This document shows positions 36,605-44,696 of a DNA stretch of 54,148 nt, piece by piece; the stretch's first letter is position 1; each line of letters begins with the position of its first letter. The translations under genes were made by a program, and so were the position numbers. Source of the DNA: Nitrospira sp. (lineage in GTDB: Bacteria; Nitrospirota; Nitrospiria; Nitrospirales; Nitrospiraceae); the NCBI GenBank assembly GCA_019636875.1, contig JAHBWR010000012.1, forward strand, positions 1 through 54,148. The letters are read 5' to 3'. The notes under the pieces were generated by a model, which was not told the origin of the DNA, ran no database searches, and worked only from the letters and a program-made list of their open reading frames with translations.

Positions 36605-37120
36605 ATGACAGAAATACTGACTTGCCATTTCCGTCGGGTTATCGCTTCACCGTTTGCTATCGTTGTGAGCGTAATGATGTCCGGAACCGCGGTAGCCGGG
36701 GATGCTTGTAAGAACATCATGTTCAAAGTGACGAACAAGCATGATTCGGGTGAAACGATCCTCATCAAGAAGGTCAAGTATTTCAACAAGGCGAACGGCA
36801 AGTGGCAGACAGAAGTCGTCAACCAGAATCTGACGTTGACACTTCCCGATGCAGAGAAGCTGCAATTTTTCCCGCAGGTTGGAAAAGAGAAAGGATTGGC
36901 CTGTCAATACGGTGCCACCTGTAAGACCCAAGGCGACAATTTGAGAGATGCTGAGGGTGAGGATCTCACGAAGTTCCGTTTTATCTATAAATACATGGCG
37001 GCTGGAAAATGGTCGGGTGAGGTCGAGGGTGGCGACAAGGTGCCAGACGATCCTAAATGCTATGCCAATAGAACTTATGGGCCTGGAGAGTCTGGCTGGA
37101 CGATTTTCGGGAAAGACTGA
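36605..37120 (+). CDS. Hypothetical secreted protein
   Basis: ATG at 36605 follows AAGGAGGGCTACA. The 171-residue product has an N-terminal signal (VIASPFAIVVSVMMSGTAVA), then a mature domain with four Cys (ACKN, ACQYGATC, KCYAN) and KHDSGETILIKKVKYFNKANGKW. I do not recognise a family. The Lys-rich mature part and C-terminal GPGESGWTIFG suggest a small folded exported domain. The open frame extends upstream to 36515, but that part has no ribosome-binding site. Confidence 0.65.
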   Translation: MTEILTCHFRRVIASPFAIVVSVMMSGTAVAGDACKNIMFKVTNKHDSGETILIKKVKYFNKANGKWQTEVVNQNLTLTLPDAEKLQFFPQVGKEKGLACQYGATCKTQGDNLRDAEGEDLTKFRFIYKYMAAGKWSGEVEGGDKVPDDPKCYANRTYGPGESGWTIFGKD

Positions 37121-37408
37121 GATAACGATTGAGATTCAGGTTTGAATCCAAGCTCAAACGATATGAGGAGGCCTGTTAGCAGAAAGGCCTCACAATTCGA
37201 TGGCGGGGAAAATGGGCTTCATCCATGGGCCATGCGAAGAGTGGAGCCACGAGGCAGACTCGGATTCTGTACGCCGGACACACACCATACGACACGGCCA
37301 GGTCAGACCGTTCTCTGGGGCACAGGCTCTGTCAAGGGTGGCGAACGAGACCCCCGGGTCTTTCTCGCGCCTTAAATCCTGATCGGTGACGGGTGCAACT
37401 CCGTCGAC

Positions 37409-37996
37409 TCAGAAAAACCTCACGCCAAAATATAGCCCGGGCATCACGTTCGTGTGGAAATCGACTTCTCGTCCTGCGACACGGACGTCCTGTCCAAGAG
37501 CGGTGATGTTGACCATGAAGTCGGCTGTCACGGACACCTGTTGAGTCACTGCATGATCGACTCCGATGCCGAGAGGAATTAAGAACGAACTATAGGTATT
37601 CCCAAAACCGATCTCAGGTTCTCTCACGCCTGCACGCACGAAGCCGATCCCGCCTTGTAGGACCAGCTTGGTCTGGTTGTCCGTGCCAGGAATGGCCCAC
37701 CAATACTTGCCTTGGACCGTGAGCCCGAAGAGAAAATCGTCACCTGCCCCGGCATACTGGACTAAAGGACCGATGGAGATGTCCTCCGCGATAAAATAGT
37801 TCAAGTGCCCATTGAGAGCGAATTCCACCCCGTCAGGCGTGCCCGCCAAGAAACCGACCCCGGTTCCACCAGACCACCGTCCCATTCCACCATCGGTGGG
37901 GTCATGGGCTGACACCAGCCCGGTGGGCATCATGATGAGTACGGTGAGTAGCAATGGAAGAACCACAAGTCGATGCAAAATGTAGAGGTATGTCAT
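37409..37996 (-). CDS. Outer-membrane beta-barrel-like protein
   Basis: 195 residues with an N-terminal signal (PLLLTVLIMMPTGLVSA), then alternating hydrophobic strands: VEFALNGHLNYFIAEDISIGP, LFGLTVQGKYWWAIP, TKLVLQGGIGFVRAG and QQVSVTADFMVNI. The protein ends with Phe-Phe, as beta-barrels recognised by the BAM machinery often do. It may be an eight-stranded barrel of the OmpW/OmpX type, but the strand count cannot be confirmed here. Function unknown. Confidence 0.65.
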   Translation of the reverse strand: MTYLYILHRLVVLPLLLTVLIMMPTGLVSAHDPTDGGMGRWSGGTGVGFLAGTPDGVEFALNGHLNYFIAEDISIGPLVQYAGAGDDFLFGLTVQGKYWWAIPGTDNQTKLVLQGGIGFVRAGVREPEIGFGNTYSSFLIPLGIGVDHAVTQQVSVTADFMVNITALGQDVRVAGREVDFHTNVMPGLYFGVRFF

Positions 37997-38130
37997 GGCA
38001 GCTCTCCTTCCGTGATGGCCGAAAGAATCTGTCTCATCAATGACTGATCATTGAATGCATCTTGGTACCTTCACATACCGGGCGGTCAGGCCTTTCCTGG
38101 TCATAGCAGCCTTCCTTGGTCCTAAACAAG

Positions 38131-38216
38131 ATTATTCTTGGGTGCGGAAGAATTTCCGGTAGGGGACGGTTCTTCGACGGTGTAAATGAAGAGCGGCGCA
38201 CTGGTTTGGACGAAGA
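38131..38216 (-). pseudogene. Remnant of a fourth lipoprotein-family member
   Basis: Read on the minus strand, this stretch matches the C-terminal part of the lipoprotein at 40519-41109. The frame LFVQTSAPLFIYTVEEPSP aligns with its LVVRASAQFYLRAVEDPVP. After a one-base deletion the second frame gives YRKFFRTQE and a TAA at 38131-38133, matching YQQFFRTLEQ. At the DNA level about two thirds of the bases agree over some 90 positions, with a 13-base identical core TTCTTCCGCACCC. The N-terminal part is gone. It lies just downstream of the transglycosylase gene. Confidence 0.7.
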
Positions 38217-38267
38217 GACAGCATCTTAGCCGAGCGAATATACCTCTAGAAGCGTGGCCCTGTCGGA

Positions 38268-38900
38268 CTAGAAGTTCGAAAACCATCCCTTGTTATTGAG
38301 GTTGTGCTCACAGCGTGCCAACTGTGTGCGGTAGCGAGCCGCGTTACGCTCGACCTTTTTGGCCACCGCCATGAGCCAGCGTTTCCTCTTATAGGTTTGA
38401 CGTTGATAGCCACCGTGACCTTCGTGGTAGGCCAGATATTGGTTGCGGGCATCCCACTTGCTGATACCCAGCGTTGTGTGGCTCATGCTACCGTACCAGC
38501 CGATAAAATCCACGACATCGGCAAAGTTATCTCGATGTGCGCGCCAGTTGCCGGTTTTCTTCTTGTACCAGTTCCAGGTTCCCTTCATGACCTGCGCATA
38601 GCCGTAGGCTGACGACTGGCGACCCCACGGGATAAATCCAAGCAGATAATCCTTGGGAGCTTTTGCGTTGTACCGAAAGCGTGATTCCTGATGAATAATG
38701 GCCAGCTGCACATGGATGGGAACACCCCACTTCTTATAGCTCGAGGTGGCGTGGCCGTACCAATTGTCTTTGTCGTAGAAGATGGCGCAGGAGTTCGTGA
38801 TGTTGCGTGGGGGAATCGTGGCGCAGGCGGTCAACCAGAGCGTTCCCGTGATGACGAAGAGGGAAGAAATAATGGAAATGTGTCGGTACGGTCTAGAAAT
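38268..38900 (-). CDS. Lipoprotein lytic transglycosylase, AUU start likely
   Basis: Lytic transglycosylases cleave peptidoglycan glycan strands. The SLT-type core shows IHQESRFRYNAKAPKD with the catalytic Glu, then SAYGYAQVMKGTWNWYKKKTG and YLAYHEGHGGYQ. From the ATT at 38900 the product is 210 residues, with a lipoprotein signal RPYRHISIISSLFVITGTLW and a lipobox LTAC. GGAGG at 38907-38911 lies 6 bases before that ATT. No ATG, GTG, TTG or CTG exists between the in-frame stop at 38922-38924 and this point. The next usable start (TTG 38834) would cut the signal to three residues before the Cys. It follows the M23 gene by 21 bases. Confidence 0.82.
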   Translation of the reverse strand: MSRPYRHISIISSLFVITGTLWLTACATIPPRNITNSCAIFYDKDNWYGHATSSYKKWGVPIHVQLAIIHQESRFRYNAKAPKDYLLGFIPWGRQSSAYGYAQVMKGTWNWYKKKTGNWRAHRDNFADVVDFIGWYGSMSHTTLGISKWDARNQYLAYHEGHGGYQRQTYKRKRWLMAVAKKVERNAARYRTQLARCEHNLNNKGWFSNF

Positions 38901-38921
38901 TACGCCCCTCCATGCGGCGAA

Positions 38922-40433
38922 TTACTCCAGCGATGTATTGTCTGACGGGGTTTGTATTGCGGCAACGGAGTCATTTGAATGAACATCCCAACTACGCGTT
39001 GTCATGTCGGCTGAGGACTGGATACGATCAAGTTCAGCCAAGAGAGGCTCAACTTGTACCATGAAGTCTTTCATCGCGTTTGCAGGGATACCACTCGCCT
39101 TGGGCACCTTCACGGTCAGCGGATTACGATGAACTCCATTGACGCGGAATTCGTAATGAAGATGGGGACCAGTGGCTAGACCGGTCATCCCTACGTAGCC
39201 GATTATTTGCCCTTGCTTGACACGTTGTCCGGTTCTCAGCCCTTTCCTGTAACCGGAGAGGTGTGCATAAACCGTATCATACTGACCGCCATGTTTAAGA
39301 ATGATGGCATTCCCCAATCCGCCTTTTCTTCCTAGATAGGCGACGGTCCCGTCGCCTGTGGCCTTCACCGGTGTTCTGCTGGGCGCAGCATAATCTACTC
39401 CGCGATGAGCACGGAGTCTATTGAGGATGGGGTGTCTACGATTCACGCTGAACCTTGAGCTGATACGGGTGAACTTCACGGGTGTGCGCAGAAAGGCTTT
39501 GCGCATGCTGCGACCGGTATCGGAATAATATTCCGAGTGGCCATCTTCATGGGTGAATCGTACGGTACGATAGGGTGTTCCCCGGTTGATAAACTCTGCG
39601 GCCGTGATCGGTCCTTCGCGTACTTTCCTGCCGTTTTTGAAATGCTCTTCATAAATGATGGAAAAGCGATCACCGCTTCTAATGTCGAGGGCAAAATCAA
39701 TATCCCACCCGTAAATGGCGACCAGCTGCATCACTAGATTCTCTGAGAGGCCTGCTGCGACACCCGACAGGAAGAGGGAATCCGTGATCGTGACTGTTGC
39801 GTGATTAATACGGGTCTCAAGTTCTTCGGTGATGGTCGTGGCCTGAATGCCCTCATCCTTTTTTGCCACATGCAGAGTCGTGACCAGGTCCACTGCGTAC
39901 TTCAGTGCCACGAACTGTTGTTCAACCACCTGAAACCACATGACCTGACCCGGTTTCAGTCGTTTGAGGACCGATGTTTCTTTTCCCAGGGTCATGATCG
40001 TGTGCAGGTCCTGAGGGCTCAGATGGAGCCGCTGGAAAATGCGGGCAAGACTGTCTCCCTTCGCGACCGTTAGTTCCTGCCAGTTGGCGTCATCGAATTG
40101 TTCGGCTGGATGTTCTGATAGGTCATAAGTGTTGGATGTATCACTCTCTGTGGTTTCGTAGATGTCGTCGTTCGGCAGATCGGGAGTGTCGGTGATTGGA
40201 ATCGTATCCGTACGTGAGGATTCTTCGGATCCATTATAGTGAGCGGCGTGGGACAAGCTTGCCGTCAAGTCCTGTGCACGCACGGGGGACTCCATGCCCA
40301 GCAATGCTCCTGGAAAAACGAGGAAACCCGCAAGGATTGATAATCGCGAAAGGCGAGCCATGATTGGGTGACCCAGCGATTGCTCGATCTCAATACGATG
40401 ATGTGTCTCTGTAGGAACGCCGTGAGTCGTCAT
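38922..40433 (-). CDS. M23 murein endopeptidase (MepM-like)
   Basis: A zinc endopeptidase that cleaves peptidoglycan cross-links. The 503 residues have an N-terminal membrane/signal segment (about 25-50), an acidic spacer, an OapA/LysM-like region around residues 105-170 (ELTVAKGDSLARIFQRL) and the M23 domain near residues 335-445 with ligands HRGVD and HLHYEF. ATG 40433 is preceded by GAGGTGAC on the minus strand. It sits between the lipoprotein cluster and the transglycosylase gene, all on the minus strand, consistent with a cell-wall remodelling unit. Confidence 0.9.
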   Translation of the reverse strand: MTTHGVPTETHHRIEIEQSLGHPIMARLSRLSILAGFLVFPGALLGMESPVRAQDLTASLSHAAHYNGSEESSRTDTIPITDTPDLPNDDIYETTESDTSNTYDLSEHPAEQFDDANWQELTVAKGDSLARIFQRLHLSPQDLHTIMTLGKETSVLKRLKPGQVMWFQVVEQQFVALKYAVDLVTTLHVAKKDEGIQATTITEELETRINHATVTITDSLFLSGVAAGLSENLVMQLVAIYGWDIDFALDIRSGDRFSIIYEEHFKNGRKVREGPITAAEFINRGTPYRTVRFTHEDGHSEYYSDTGRSMRKAFLRTPVKFTRISSRFSVNRRHPILNRLRAHRGVDYAAPSRTPVKATGDGTVAYLGRKGGLGNAIILKHGGQYDTVYAHLSGYRKGLRTGQRVKQGQIIGYVGMTGLATGPHLHYEFRVNGVHRNPLTVKVPKASGIPANAMKDFMVQVEPLLAELDRIQSSADMTTRSWDVHSNDSVAAIQTPSDNTSLE

Positions 40434-40518
40434 GTCACCTCAGTTTTTCGCTGACAATATCTCTTGCGTAGGAGTCAGTCAATACATTCCGTCCTCCGGT
40501 AGATCTTCCGCTGGCCGA

Positions 40519-41109
40519 CTAGTCGACCGCGTGTCCTTCCAGGAAGACGGCTTGTTCCAGGGTGCGGAAGAACTGTTGATAAGGCACGGGATCTTCCACG
40601 GCGCGGAGATAGAACTGTGCGCTGGCGCGGACGACGAGCTGGGACTCATTGCGGTCACGAACGGTGACGGTTAGTCGCACGAGGTCGCTGCGGTGATAGA
40701 AAGGACCCCACGCGCGGTAATTTCTCGTGAGAAACAGGAGGGTATCTGGACGATACAGGATGTAGGAGGGATCGAGGAAGCTTGGTCGCTCAAGGTCGAC
40801 ATATTTTTTGGCGGACACGATTCCCAGTTCTTCATCAAGTACGTCGATCTTACAGTTCAAGTCCTGCAAGGTTGTGACGATGGCCTGGAGCATCTTGCGC
40901 CTATCTGTCGTGTCGAACACACGTGTCTGCGCGGCCCGAACTTTGACCTGACTTTCTTCAGATAACCAGATCTGCGTCCTGGCGTCCGATTGATTATCGT
41001 GTCGCATTTCGTAGGGCGTACAGGCCGAGAGCAGGACGGCTCCGAGGAGTGCGGTCGGCATCAGCCATTGTGATGGTATCCGCGAATTCAGCGGGTGTTC
41101 GACGATCAT
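40519..41109 (-). CDS. Lipoprotein, paralogue 3 of an unnamed family
   Basis: 196 residues with an N-terminal signal and lipobox LLSAC. The mature domain shows the family pattern AAQTRVFDTTDRRKMLQAIVTTLQDLNCKID, then ELGIVSAKKYVD, a long YILYRPDTLLFLTRNYR insertion and the C-terminal block YQQFFRTLEQAVFLEGH. It resembles the two lipoproteins upstream. The ATG at 41109 overlaps the previous gene's stop by 4 bases (ATGA), so they are translationally coupled. No known function. Confidence 0.75.
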   Translation of the reverse strand: MIVEHPLNSRIPSQWLMPTALLGAVLLSACTPYEMRHDNQSDARTQIWLSEESQVKVRAAQTRVFDTTDRRKMLQAIVTTLQDLNCKIDVLDEELGIVSAKKYVDLERPSFLDPSYILYRPDTLLFLTRNYRAWGPFYHRSDLVRLTVTVRDRNESQLVVRASAQFYLRAVEDPVPYQQFFRTLEQAVFLEGHAVD

Positions 41110-41570
41110 GACGAGGGGGTCGACTCCTGGGAAAGAAACAGGGCCCGTTGTAGTGCAGCGAAGAAGTTCTGATAGACCTTCGGGTCGTCGATAGGTTTGT
41201 TGTTGTAAATGGCGTTGGCGCGAAAGCTCATCTTTTCAGCCGTTTCCTGCCGTACGGTCACAGTGATCGTGACCACGTCGTAGTAGTTCGGTTCGGCGAA
41301 TCGTGCCGCGGTGACGAGACCAAGGCCTTCATTAGCCCGTTCAATGATGAAACCTAAGTCCTGTAGAGAGGCAATCACACCGCGAATGGCAGCGTTTCGG
41401 TCCTTAAGGTCGAAGTTCCTGGTTTGGAGGCTCCGAATCTTCATCTGGGCTTCGGTCGGGGCCAACAAGTCCGGCTTCACCTCAGGTGCGGCGCAACCCT
41501 GCAGAGAAAGAATCCCGGCGAGTAGAAGACCAGCGCCGAACAATGAGTTATGTATCGTGAATGTATTCAT
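41106..41570 (-). CDS. Lipoprotein, paralogue 2 of an unnamed family
   Basis: 154 residues with signal AGLLLAGILSLQGC (lipobox LQGC). Family pattern: LQTRNFDLKDRNAAIRGVIASLQDLGFIIE, GLGLVTAARF, and the C-terminal YQNFFAALQRALFL. It is shorter than its neighbours because the insert between the two blocks is missing. It follows paralogue 1 by 9 bases and overlaps paralogue 3 by 4. Confidence 0.75.
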   Translation of the reverse strand: MNTFTIHNSLFGAGLLLAGILSLQGCAAPEVKPDLLAPTEAQMKIRSLQTRNFDLKDRNAAIRGVIASLQDLGFIIERANEGLGLVTAARFAEPNYYDVVTITVTVRQETAEKMSFRANAIYNNKPIDDPKVYQNFFAALQRALFLSQESTPSS

Positions 41571-41579
41571 GCCATGTCC

Positions 41580-42170
41580 TCAGATTCGATGGGCTTCTAA
41601 AAACACCGCCTTAGAAAGTTTGGCGAAAAATTGCTGGTAGATCTCCGGGTCTCGGATCATTTCCATATACTGCTCACCCGGAGGGATGTATTGGTTGTCC
41701 ACTTGCCCGTCTCCCTTCCACACGACCCGATAGAACATGACGCGGACTTCCTGGCGGGTCGCTTCAGGATTAAGCGGGCGGGCGATGAGTGAGGCGGCGA
41801 TCTTCTGATGGAGGTCAACCGGCTGCATGACCTTTCCAAGGGAGAGCAGCAATACCAGCACTTGCTTGACATACTGGCCATACTCTCGAGCGCTGCGTTC
41901 TTTGGTGGCTCGGAGGAAACCAACTTCCCGCTGGCTTTCTTCGACCTGAAACCCCAAATCCTGGAGGACGGCGGCCGAGGCGGAGAGAAGTTCTCGGTCG
42001 TTCGGGGTTTCAAACATCCGGGTCTGCATCGCCCGGTTCTTTGGGATGTCTGGCGTCAGCGCGAAGAGCTCGGCCGGCTCGGTATGGGCGACACAGCCGC
42101 CCAGGAGCGCAGGTGCCAAGATTGCCATGACCAGACGACTCCTTCCCCTCAGGGCGAGAATCCGTCTCAC
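41580..42170 (-). CDS. Lipoprotein, paralogue 1 of an unnamed family
   Basis: GTG at 42170 gives 196 residues beginning RRILALRGRSRLVMAIL, with lipobox LLGGC. The mature part reads MQTRMFETPNDRELLSASAAVLQDLGFQVE, EVGFLRATKE, and a hydrophobic VKQVLVLLLSLGKVM stretch; the C-terminal block is YQQFFAKLSKAVFLEAH. The frame is open upstream to 42386 but overlaps the SmpA-like gene, which is rejected. It starts 7 bases after that gene's stop. No strong ribosome-binding site is seen, so coupling is likely. Confidence 0.72.
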   Translation of the reverse strand: MRRILALRGRSRLVMAILAPALLGGCVAHTEPAELFALTPDIPKNRAMQTRMFETPNDRELLSASAAVLQDLGFQVEESQREVGFLRATKERSAREYGQYVKQVLVLLLSLGKVMQPVDLHQKIAASLIARPLNPEATRQEVRVMFYRVVWKGDGQVDNQYIPPGEQYMEMIRDPEIYQQFFAKLSKAVFLEAHRI

Positions 42171-42177
42171 CGGTTGG

Positions 42178-42570
42178 TCAGAACTGGGTGGAGTTGTACG
42201 CAAAGTCTCGGACCTTTTTGTCTTCGTCATACTTGATGATGATAGTGAGGGTCCGTTGGCGCTGTGAGCTCGAACTGTCGCGTGAGGCGGCTCCCAGAAT
42301 AATGATGCTGGCAAAGGTTGAGCTTGCTGTATCCACGCGATCGGTCGAGACCTTATCGTAGATCCAGACCTCGCGCCGTTTCTCATCGGTGGTCACGATA
42401 TTGGGACTCCCGAGGAGCTCGGCTACCTGGGAGGCAGCCATCCCCACTTTGATTTCTCCCTGTACCTTGCCGACGGTGAGGCGGTCTTCCTGGATTTCGG
42501 CCTTGTTTCCGCCACAGCCTGCGGCGGCAAGGAGCAGACACAGGCTTAGGATGCTCCAGATCGATTTCAT
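42178..42570 (-). CDS. SmpA/OmlA-type (BamE-like) small lipoprotein
   Basis: 130 residues starting at ATG 42570, with signal LLLAAAGCGGNKAEI (lipobox). The mature domain GKVQGEIKVGMAASQVAELLGSPNIV and EVWIYDK fit the SmpA/OmlA fold shared with BamE: a GMxxxxVxxLLGxP motif followed by a WxY strand. It is the first gene of a four-lipoprotein cluster. It need not be BamE itself; many genomes carry extra paralogues of this fold. Confidence 0.72.
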   Translation of the reverse strand: MKSIWSILSLCLLLAAAGCGGNKAEIQEDRLTVGKVQGEIKVGMAASQVAELLGSPNIVTTDEKRREVWIYDKVSTDRVDTASSTFASIIILGAASRDSSSSQRQRTLTIIIKYDEDKKVRDFAYNSTQF

Positions 42571-42715
42571 TGCGGGGTTCCCCTTTCTCTGGTCTCGTTG
42601 TAGACGTGAGGCCTATGAATGGTGACAGGCTACTGTTCCTCTGTAACTGTGTCAACTTTACCGAAGAAACAGGCTCTTCACTCTCGGTGATCAGGTACAG
42701 TACACTCCACCGATT

Positions 42716-44545
42716 ATGCCGCCAGCCCTCCTGCTCAGCTGCGAGTCGCTTGAGAAGAGTTACGGAGTCAAACCGTTGTTCACCGGTCTATCGATCGGAC
42801 TCTGCGAAGGCGATCATGTTGGATTGATCGGCCCCAACGGTTCCGGGAAATCCACGTTGCTCAAGATTTTGGCCGGCCTTGAAGAACCTGATAGCGGGAC
42901 GCGATCCGTCAGGCGTCAGGTTCGTATCGGTTATGTTCCGCAGGAGCCTATGTTTTCCGAGCAGCATTCGGTTGAAGATGCACTGGTACAGGTCCTCCTT
43001 GATGAAGGTCTTGATCCGCATGAACAGGGTGGCCCAATAGCCAAAGCGCTGAGCCTCGGTGGATTTGTCCGTTCCGATCAGGCGGTCTCGACCTTATCCG
43101 GGGGATGGAGAAAACGGTTGGCGATCGCGCGATCGCTCATACTGGAACCCGATGTGCTGCTCCTGGACGAACCGACCAACCATCTGGACGTCGAAGGAAT
43201 TTTGTGGCTTGAAGCCCTGCTGAAGGCTGAGCCCCATGCGTTTATCGTGATCAGCCACGATCGGCGGTTCTTGGAGTCGGTGACCACGAGGATTTGGGAA
43301 TTGAACCGAAGCTATGCCGATGGTGTCTTTCAGGCAAACGGTCGGTACAGCGAGTTCCTCGAGCAGCGGGAGGCGGCGCTGCAAGCGCAAGCCGATTATC
43401 AGGCATCGTTAGCCAATCGTGTACGGCGTGAGGTAGAGTGGCTCAGGCGAGGGCCCAAGGCCCGCACGACGAAGGCCAAGGCCCGGATCGATTCCGCCGG
43501 TCGTCTGATCGACGAGTTACACGACATTGAGTCGCGACAGGGGAATGCCAGGGCTGCCATCGACTTCACGGCTTCCGGACGAAAGTCGAAGCAATTGTTG
43601 GTGGTGAAGGGGCTTGAGAAATCGCTCGGTGGTCGACCGATCGTATCCGACCTCGACATCCTCCTAGGGCCAGGTGAACGGATCGGTCTGCTTGGCCCGA
43701 ACGGAAGCGGCAAAACAACTCTTCTGAAACTCCTGGCCGGTACGTTGGAACCAGATAGCGGAGCCATCATACGCGCGGATCGGCTCCGTGTGGTGACCTT
43801 TGAGCAGCACCGAGGATCGTTGGACCAGCAGGCAACCTTGCGGCGCGCCCTCGCTCCGGCCGGCGGTGATGCGGTCGTGTATCAGGATCGCTCTATTCAT
43901 CTTGTTTCCTGGGCCAAGCGCTTCCTCTTCACACCGGAACAGCTGGATCTCCCGGTCTCACGTCTCTCTGGTGGAGAGCAGGCCCGGTTACTGATCGCGC
44001 GGTTGATGCTGGAACCGGCTGATCTGCTCATCCTCGACGAGCCGACGAACGATTTGGATATTCCGACGCTCGATGTGTTGGAAGAGAGCTTGCTGGAATT
44101 TGCCGGAGCGCTGGTGCTGGTGACGCACGACCGGTGGCTGTTGGACCGTGTCTCCACGAGGCTTCTTGCGTTGGATGGGATGGGTCGTGCCGAGTGGTTT
44201 GCCGATTATGCTCAATGGGAAGCAGCTCAGTCGAGAAAGACGTCGGACGAGAGCCGGCGATCGCCTTCCCGAGACCGTACAGAGAGGCCAAGTGCCGGCA
44301 AACGGAAAGGTCTGTCGTACAAGGAACAACGGGAATGGGACCAGATTGAGGCGAAGATTCTTGCAGCAGAGGAGGTTGTCGTGGGCTGCCAAACGGCGGT
44401 GAACGATCCGGCGATCGTCTCATCTGCCGACGTGCTTCAGGAGCGATACGCGACGCTTCATACTGCGCAGGCCGAAGTGGAACGGTTGTATGCACGTTGG
44501 GCGGAGCTGGAAGAGAAACGGGCTCAACCGATTGGCGATGGCTGA
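42716..44545 (+). CDS. ABC-F family ATPase (Uup-like)
   Basis: A 609-residue protein with two ABC domains and no membrane segments. Domain 1: GPNGSGKST, LSGGWRKRLAIARSLI, LLDEPTNHLD. Domain 2: GPNGSGKTT, LSGGEQARLLIARLML, ILDEPTNDLD. The C-terminal tail is charged and coiled-coil-like (QREWDQIEAKILAAEEVV), as in Uup. ABC-F proteins act on the ribosome or on DNA-related processes rather than transport. Start ATG 42716. It is divergent from the lipoprotein cluster, with 145 bases between. Confidence 0.88.
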   Translation: MPPALLLSCESLEKSYGVKPLFTGLSIGLCEGDHVGLIGPNGSGKSTLLKILAGLEEPDSGTRSVRRQVRIGYVPQEPMFSEQHSVEDALVQVLLDEGLDPHEQGGPIAKALSLGGFVRSDQAVSTLSGGWRKRLAIARSLILEPDVLLLDEPTNHLDVEGILWLEALLKAEPHAFIVISHDRRFLESVTTRIWELNRSYADGVFQANGRYSEFLEQREAALQAQADYQASLANRVRREVEWLRRGPKARTTKAKARIDSAGRLIDELHDIESRQGNARAAIDFTASGRKSKQLLVVKGLEKSLGGRPIVSDLDILLGPGERIGLLGPNGSGKTTLLKLLAGTLEPDSGAIIRADRLRVVTFEQHRGSLDQQATLRRALAPAGGDAVVYQDRSIHLVSWAKRFLFTPEQLDLPVSRLSGGEQARLLIARLMLEPADLLILDEPTNDLDIPTLDVLEESLLEFAGALVLVTHDRWLLDRVSTRLLALDGMGRAEWFADYAQWEAAQSRKTSDESRRSPSRDRTERPSAGKRKGLSYKEQREWDQIEAKILAAEEVVVGCQTAVNDPAIVSSADVLQERYATLHTAQAEVERLYARWAELEEKRAQPIGDG

Positions 44546-44596
44546 TAGCAGCCGACGGTGGACTCCCCAAAGTGGTCAGAGACGGCAAGGGATTCT

Positions 44597-44616
44597 CTGC
44601 TGTTTTTGCACAGCAG
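44597..44616 (+). terminator. Possible hairpin after the ABC-F gene
   Basis: CTGCTGT at 44597-44603 pairs with ACAGCAG at 44610-44616 around a TTTTGC loop. It lies 52 bases after the ABC-F stop and before the DUF4403 gene. There is no following T tract, so function as a terminator is weakly supported. Confidence 0.3.
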
Positions 44617-44696
44617 GATCCTGGTATTCTAGGCCCAATCATCCGCTTCTCGTGAAGCGCGTCGACGGTCTTGAGTGAAAGGGGAAGGAGGCTCCC

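Noticed and set aside
37142..37375. 77-codon plus-strand frame after the secreted protein gene
   Set aside because: TTG start, Arg/Gly-rich composition, no ribosome-binding site and no similarity.
38834..38834. TTG as start of the lytic transglycosylase
   Set aside because: It would begin within the lipobox (the codon before TAC) and remove the signal peptide, with no ribosome-binding site in front.
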